Shown piece after piece: positions 6,635 to 8,901 of a stretch of DNA of 8,901 nt. The notes beneath the pieces are model-generated. The model had not been told where the DNA came from. It worked only from the letters and a program-made list of their open reading frames with translations, and made no database searches. Position numbers and translations under genes: made by a program. The stretch covers positions 1 to 8,901 of the forward strand of contig JARROD010000210.1 of assembly GCA_037384225.1 (NCBI GenBank), given 5' to 3'. Each line of letters starts with the position of its first letter. The stretch's first letter is position 1. Source of the stretch: JARROD01 sp037384225 (lineage in GTDB: Bacteria; Pseudomonadota; Gammaproteobacteria; Pseudomonadales; Cellvibrionaceae).

Positions 6635-6664
6635 CGATCCACGATCCCGCGACCCACGATCCCG
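6635..6664. repeat. 15-bp direct tandem duplication in the moaA leader
   Basis: On the plus strand 6635-6649 is CGATCCACGATCCCG and 6650-6664 is CGACCCACGATCCCG, identical at 14 of 15 positions. It lies between the putative riboswitch and the moaA start, just upstream of the alternative ATG at 6624. If the long open frame were translated it would encode GIVGR GIVDR, but I judge it untranslated. Confidence 0.9.
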
Positions 6665-6692
6665 GTTTCGTGCCTTTTCCTCGGGTTTTGGA

Positions 6693-6778
6693 CGCTCCAA
6701 GGTACCAGAAAATCGGCTTTTTGAGTATCTACCTCTGAAGAGGTATCATCACCCCGAGGTGACGTACCTGGCCTAGCG
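6693..6778 (-). promoter_or_regulatory. Structured moaA leader, candidate molybdenum cofactor riboswitch
   Basis: Read on the minus strand, the RNA can form a closed multi-stem structure. The outer arms pair in three blocks: CGCU (6778-6775) with AGCG (6696-6693), CCA with UGG, and GGUAC with GUACC. Two hairpins lie inside: CGUCACC/GGUGAUG with a UCGG loop (6764-6747) and UACCUC/GAGGUA with a UUCA loop (6745-6730). A single-stranded AAAAAGCC segment follows. The element ends 116 bases before the moaA ATG at 6576 (68 before ATG 6624). The Moco RNA motif is known upstream of moaA in many gammaproteobacteria, which fits the position and architecture. I have not matched it to the published consensus base by base, so the ligand is inference. 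Translational or transcriptional control of the whole operon would follow. Confidence 0.68.
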
Positions 6779-7169
6779 GGCGGTGCAGCGGACGCAAATG
6801 ACCCCACAGATCAATTTATTATTCTGATTCATGCTCTGACTGCTGCTCGTCGATGAAAGAGTAATTTCCTCGCTATTTTGTAGGGGAAGACGAGTACAAT
6901 ACTCTCCAATTCTGTCCAAGTAGACAAGTTAGTCGGTTCATTTTTTGTATTCTTTTCACAGTACAGCTGTCGTCATCGGTGAGTACGATGATGATAATGG
7001 CCAGGTAAATAATCGATAAAAACGGTCCAGGTGAAACCAGCAACGGCGCGGAATTGATCAAGAAGGGGCTTAAAGAGCTGGGTATTGAGCAGGGAGTTGC
7101 GCGGCGAATTATCAGGGATTGCGCGCTTTCCGGTTTTTGCTCGAATAATAATCCCTCCGTCCCCTTTTG
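6779..7169. other. Gene-poor gap between the moaA leader and the histidine kinase gene
   Basis: No intact gene is visible in these 391 bases. They should contain the moaA promoter on the minus strand, but I see no convincing -35/-10 pair. Small inverted repeats occur at 6892-6904 (GAGTA CAA TACTC) and around 6912-6927 (TGTC/GACA). Inverted 7-mers AGGGATT (7114-7120) and AATCCCT (7150-7156) flank the sequence just downstream of the kinase stop. A coding-like remnant is listed separately. The region looks like decayed sequence. Confidence 0.6.
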
Positions 7170-7173
7170 CTAA
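7009..7173 (+). pseudogene. Coding-like remnant of an unrecognised gene
   Basis: This frame is open from after a TAA at 7006-7008 to a TAA at 7171-7173. It has no ATG and no credible start with a ribosome binding site. It reads IIDKNGPGETSNGAELIKKG, then LKELGIEQGVARRIIRDCAL, then SGFCSNNNPSVPFC. The middle part is amphipathic, with ordinary codon choice, and looks like two helices of a real protein. The last residues come from an AT- and C-rich stretch and look non-coding. It overlaps the kinase stop codon by three bases on the opposite strand. I do not recognise the family. Chance open frame remains possible. Confidence 0.3.
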
Positions 7174-8588
7174 GCCTTTGGAAATATCACTTTTACGGAA
7201 ACGCCACTAGAGAATATCGAATCGCCAACCAAAATCACTGATCTGTGCAGATTGGCAATTTTTTTGACAATCGAGAGGCCGAGCCCACAGCCTTCCACTC
7301 CCGAACTGTGGCAATCACCACCCGCACGGTAAAAGCGCTGAAAAATTTGTGCCCGCTCTGAAGAGGGAATACCGGGACCGGAGTCCATCACTTCCAGCGT
7401 GATACCATATTCGTTGTCTTGCAAACCAATATGGATTTTACTGGATGGTGGGGAGTACTTGATGGCATTGGTAACCAGGTTGCGAATAAGTATTTCTATC
7501 GAGTGACGCTCGCCGCGGATGATTGTAAGGGAACCGGGGCTCCTCTTCACCGTTAACTCATGACCTTTACCCTCAATGGCGTTGTCCAATTGTAACAAGA
7601 CTTCGTCTACCGCATCGTGCAAATTGAAATTGTCGAACTTCGCCATAAATACGCTGGGGGCAATGCGGTTTAATATCAGTATTTGCTCAACGATATTTTC
7701 CATGCGCCTTATACCTTGTTGCAGATGTGACGCTGTTTCTGTTTCGACCGACAATTCATCGAACAGGTTTTCCAGGTTGACGCGGATACCGGCGAGTGGG
7801 TTGCGCAATTCGTGGGCTACGTCACCTGAAAACTGTAGTTCTCTGTCGCGAGAATCTTTCAGGCGACTCAATAAAGCATTCATGGCATTTGTCAGCGGTA
7901 CAAGTTCTTGCGGGATTTTTTTCATCGTCAGAGGTGATAGGTCGTCCGCTTTTTTTAGACCCAACGCCGCTGTCAATTGTTGCACTGGTTTCAGCCCGTA
8001 ATAAATTGCAATAGAAATAACCTGGAACAGGATAAAAAGGCCGAGGATAAGGAATCCTCCCAGTTGCAGGAACATGGAGTTGACACTGGTGAGTCGATTT
8101 TCCATCCTGTCCGCCACCAGTATCCAAATGCGGTTGGCTGCGTCATAATGTCCAAAAGAACGCCAGTCCTCTTCGTCCAGGGTGAAATTGTGAAAACCCT
8201 CGACAGTGAGTAATATCGCATCGCCATTACTGGAATAAATTACCTTACTGGTGTCTGAAGCAGGAAATTGCTTGCTTACCTGAACACGCAGGTGATTGAG
8301 TCCCAACTCCGATCTCTCGAGGCTGTAGTGTTGCAGCCTGTCATTGTGGGGTGTTCCTATTGGATGGGTGTTGAGTTCGGAGAGAATGTGTTTTACCACC
8401 TGCGTCTCATCCACCAAGTGTGCGTCAAACAATTTATTGAGGTTTGTGGTGATAAAACTGTGACCGTAAAACAACCCCATGCCGACTACCACAATATTGC
8501 CACTGATCAACACGGTAACCAAAAGTCTCTTTATTGTGCCCATGGTGAAATGATGGTTTCCCTGTTCAGGCTGCTTGTTAGTGCTCAT
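7170..8588 (-). CDS. Sensor histidine kinase, QseC/TctE-like
   Basis: The complete 472-residue two-component sensor kinase has a first membrane span at about residues 20-42 and a periplasmic domain at about 43-172. The latter has features of the 2CSK_N type (FDAHLVDETQVVKHIL, EGFHNF, DWRSFGHYDAANRIWILVAD). A second span follows at about 173-197, then a HAMP-like linker (GLKPVQQLTAALG). The HisKA box is SGDVAHELRNPLAGIRVNLE with phosphoacceptor His259 and Asn263 at the phosphatase position. The ATP-binding boxes are NLVTNAIKYSP (N), MDSGPGI (G1), FQRFYRAG (F) and GCGLGLSIVKK (G2). It should autophosphorylate and pass phosphate to an OmpR-type regulator. No such regulator is adjacent in the window. 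ATG at 8588 is used; an ATG at 8543 (residue 16) is an alternative, and neither has a strong ribosome binding site. The stimulus is unknown. Confidence 0.95.
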   Translation of the reverse strand: MSTNKQPEQGNHHFTMGTIKRLLVTVLISGNIVVVGMGLFYGHSFITTNLNKLFDAHLVDETQVVKHILSELNTHPIGTPHNDRLQHYSLERSELGLNHLRVQVSKQFPASDTSKVIYSSNGDAILLTVEGFHNFTLDEEDWRSFGHYDAANRIWILVADRMENRLTSVNSMFLQLGGFLILGLFILFQVISIAIYYGLKPVQQLTAALGLKKADDLSPLTMKKIPQELVPLTNAMNALLSRLKDSRDRELQFSGDVAHELRNPLAGIRVNLENLFDELSVETETASHLQQGIRRMENIVEQILILNRIAPSVFMAKFDNFNLHDAVDEVLLQLDNAIEGKGHELTVKRSPGSLTIIRGERHSIEILIRNLVTNAIKYSPPSSKIHIGLQDNEYGITLEVMDSGPGIPSSERAQIFQRFYRAGGDCHSSGVEGCGLGLSIVKKIANLHRSVILVGDSIFSSGVSVKVIFPKA

Positions 8589-8621
8589 TGATATTTAGCA
8601 CATTTTGTTGCGTTAAGGTTA

Positions 8622-8627
8622 ATTATA
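8622..8627 (-). promoter_or_regulatory. Candidate -10 box for the histidine kinase gene
   Basis: A perfect TATAAT on the minus strand lies 33 bases upstream of the kinase ATG, which would give a short leader of roughly 27 bases. No good -35 hexamer occurs 16-18 bases further upstream; TTGTGT farther back is too distant. An activator-dependent promoter is possible. Confidence 0.35.
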
Positions 8628-8741
8628 AAAGATACATAATCTCCACTATTCCGGTTTACACACAAGGCTTGGGTGATTAGCCTCACAAATAATGCTATAT
8701 GCTGAATACCACCCGAACCACTGATTACCTGATTGCTGGTA

Positions 8742-8810
8742 ACCCAAATCGGAACCCAACGGGTTCGATGGGCAGCCTGGATATATACCCAAAGCGTTTG
8801 AGATTTAGGT
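8742..8810. repeat. Nested inverted repeats, possible interspersed element
   Basis: ACCCAAATC (8742-8750) pairs with GATTTAGGT (8802-8810) with one mismatch. Directly inside lies a perfect hairpin GAACCC-AAC-GGGTTC (8752-8766). The sequence downstream to the window end changes abruptly in composition. This nested, sharply bounded structure is what one expects of a small mobile or REP-like intergenic element, but only one copy is present here, so repetition in the genome is inference. Confidence 0.4.
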
Positions 8811-8901
8811 GCACAGAGCACGCCCCTTTTTGTCCCTGGCCGCGTTGCTCCTCCTCACATGGGGCCTGCCATGCAGCGTCGTCGCGCCCCCTGCTATTAA
8901 A

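Larger units (their letters stand above)
8589..8901. other. Non-coding right flank with structured sequence
   Basis: I see no supported gene in these 313 bases. The part next to the kinase (8589-8700) is AT-rich and holds its putative promoter. The remainder is more GC-rich and contains nested inverted repeats, listed separately. The last 80 bases include CATGG/CCATG (8858-8862 with 8869-8873) and a C-rich stretch, and run off the window edge. Confidence 0.6.

Noticed and set aside
6577..6807. N-terminal extension of MoaA by 77 residues
   Set aside because: This stretch contains the structured leader and the tandem duplication, and the family N-terminus starts at 6576.
6873..7061. A 62-residue minus-strand open frame between the kinase and moaA
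   Set aside because: It has no ribosome binding site or recognisable motif and overlaps the better coding-like remnant on the other strand.
8585..8821. A 78-residue minus-strand open frame whose TGA overlaps the kinase ATG (ATGA)
   Set aside because: The overlap looks like translational coupling, but the frame runs through the putative repeat hairpins and the TATAAT box, has no ribosome binding site, and its residues have no protein-like domain pattern.

Overview
The window looks like chromosomal DNA of a Gram-negative bacterium, most likely a marine or environmental gammaproteobacterium. The evidence is a YqhA/UPF0114 protein, a QseC-type sensor kinase, a YcbX-like MOSC protein and a moaA gene with a structured leader. 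GC content is intermediate, coding strands alternate, and intergenic regions contain many short tandem repeats. No genus can be named from the sequence alone.

Layout. Positions 138-2237 (+) encode a large membrane-anchored coiled-coil protein with an in-frame 18-bp repeat near its N-terminus. Its reading frame appears to be broken by a +1 shift just before the stop, because a coding-like tail continues in the next frame to 2385. It converges on a MOSC-domain gene (3376-2522, -) across a 13-bp tandem repeat array (2403-2482). A yqhA-like membrane protein gene (3538-4038, +) diverges from the MOSC gene. It converges in turn on a molybdenum-cofactor operon, across a hairpin (4059-4084) and a 12-bp tandem repeat array (4108-4167).

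The minus-strand operon reads moaA (6576-5584), mobB (5566-5054), moaB (5029-4529) and a DUF1244 gene (4505-4170), with gaps of only about 17-24 bases. MoaA makes the first radical-SAM intermediate of molybdopterin from GTP, MoaB is a MogA/MoaB-fold protein of the adenylylation branch, and MobB is the GTP-binding partner of MobA in guanine dinucleotide addition. The MOSC protein belongs to a family that binds the finished cofactor, so about 4 kb of this window is Moco-related. The moaA leader (6693-6778) folds on paper into a closed two-hairpin structure and is a good Moco-riboswitch candidate. A 15-bp tandem duplication lies between it and the start codon.

Positions 6779-7169 are a gene-poor gap holding an unrecognised coding-like remnant (7009-7173, +). 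Positions 8588-7170 (-) encode a complete sensor histidine kinase with no response regulator in the window. The last 313 bases contain its putative promoter and a structured, possibly interspersed, repeat, but no convincing gene.

I see no CRISPR array, tRNA, rRNA, intact transposase or phage gene. The least explained items are the frameshifted tail of the first gene, the family of minisatellite-like arrays, the moaA leader and the remnant at 7009-7173.
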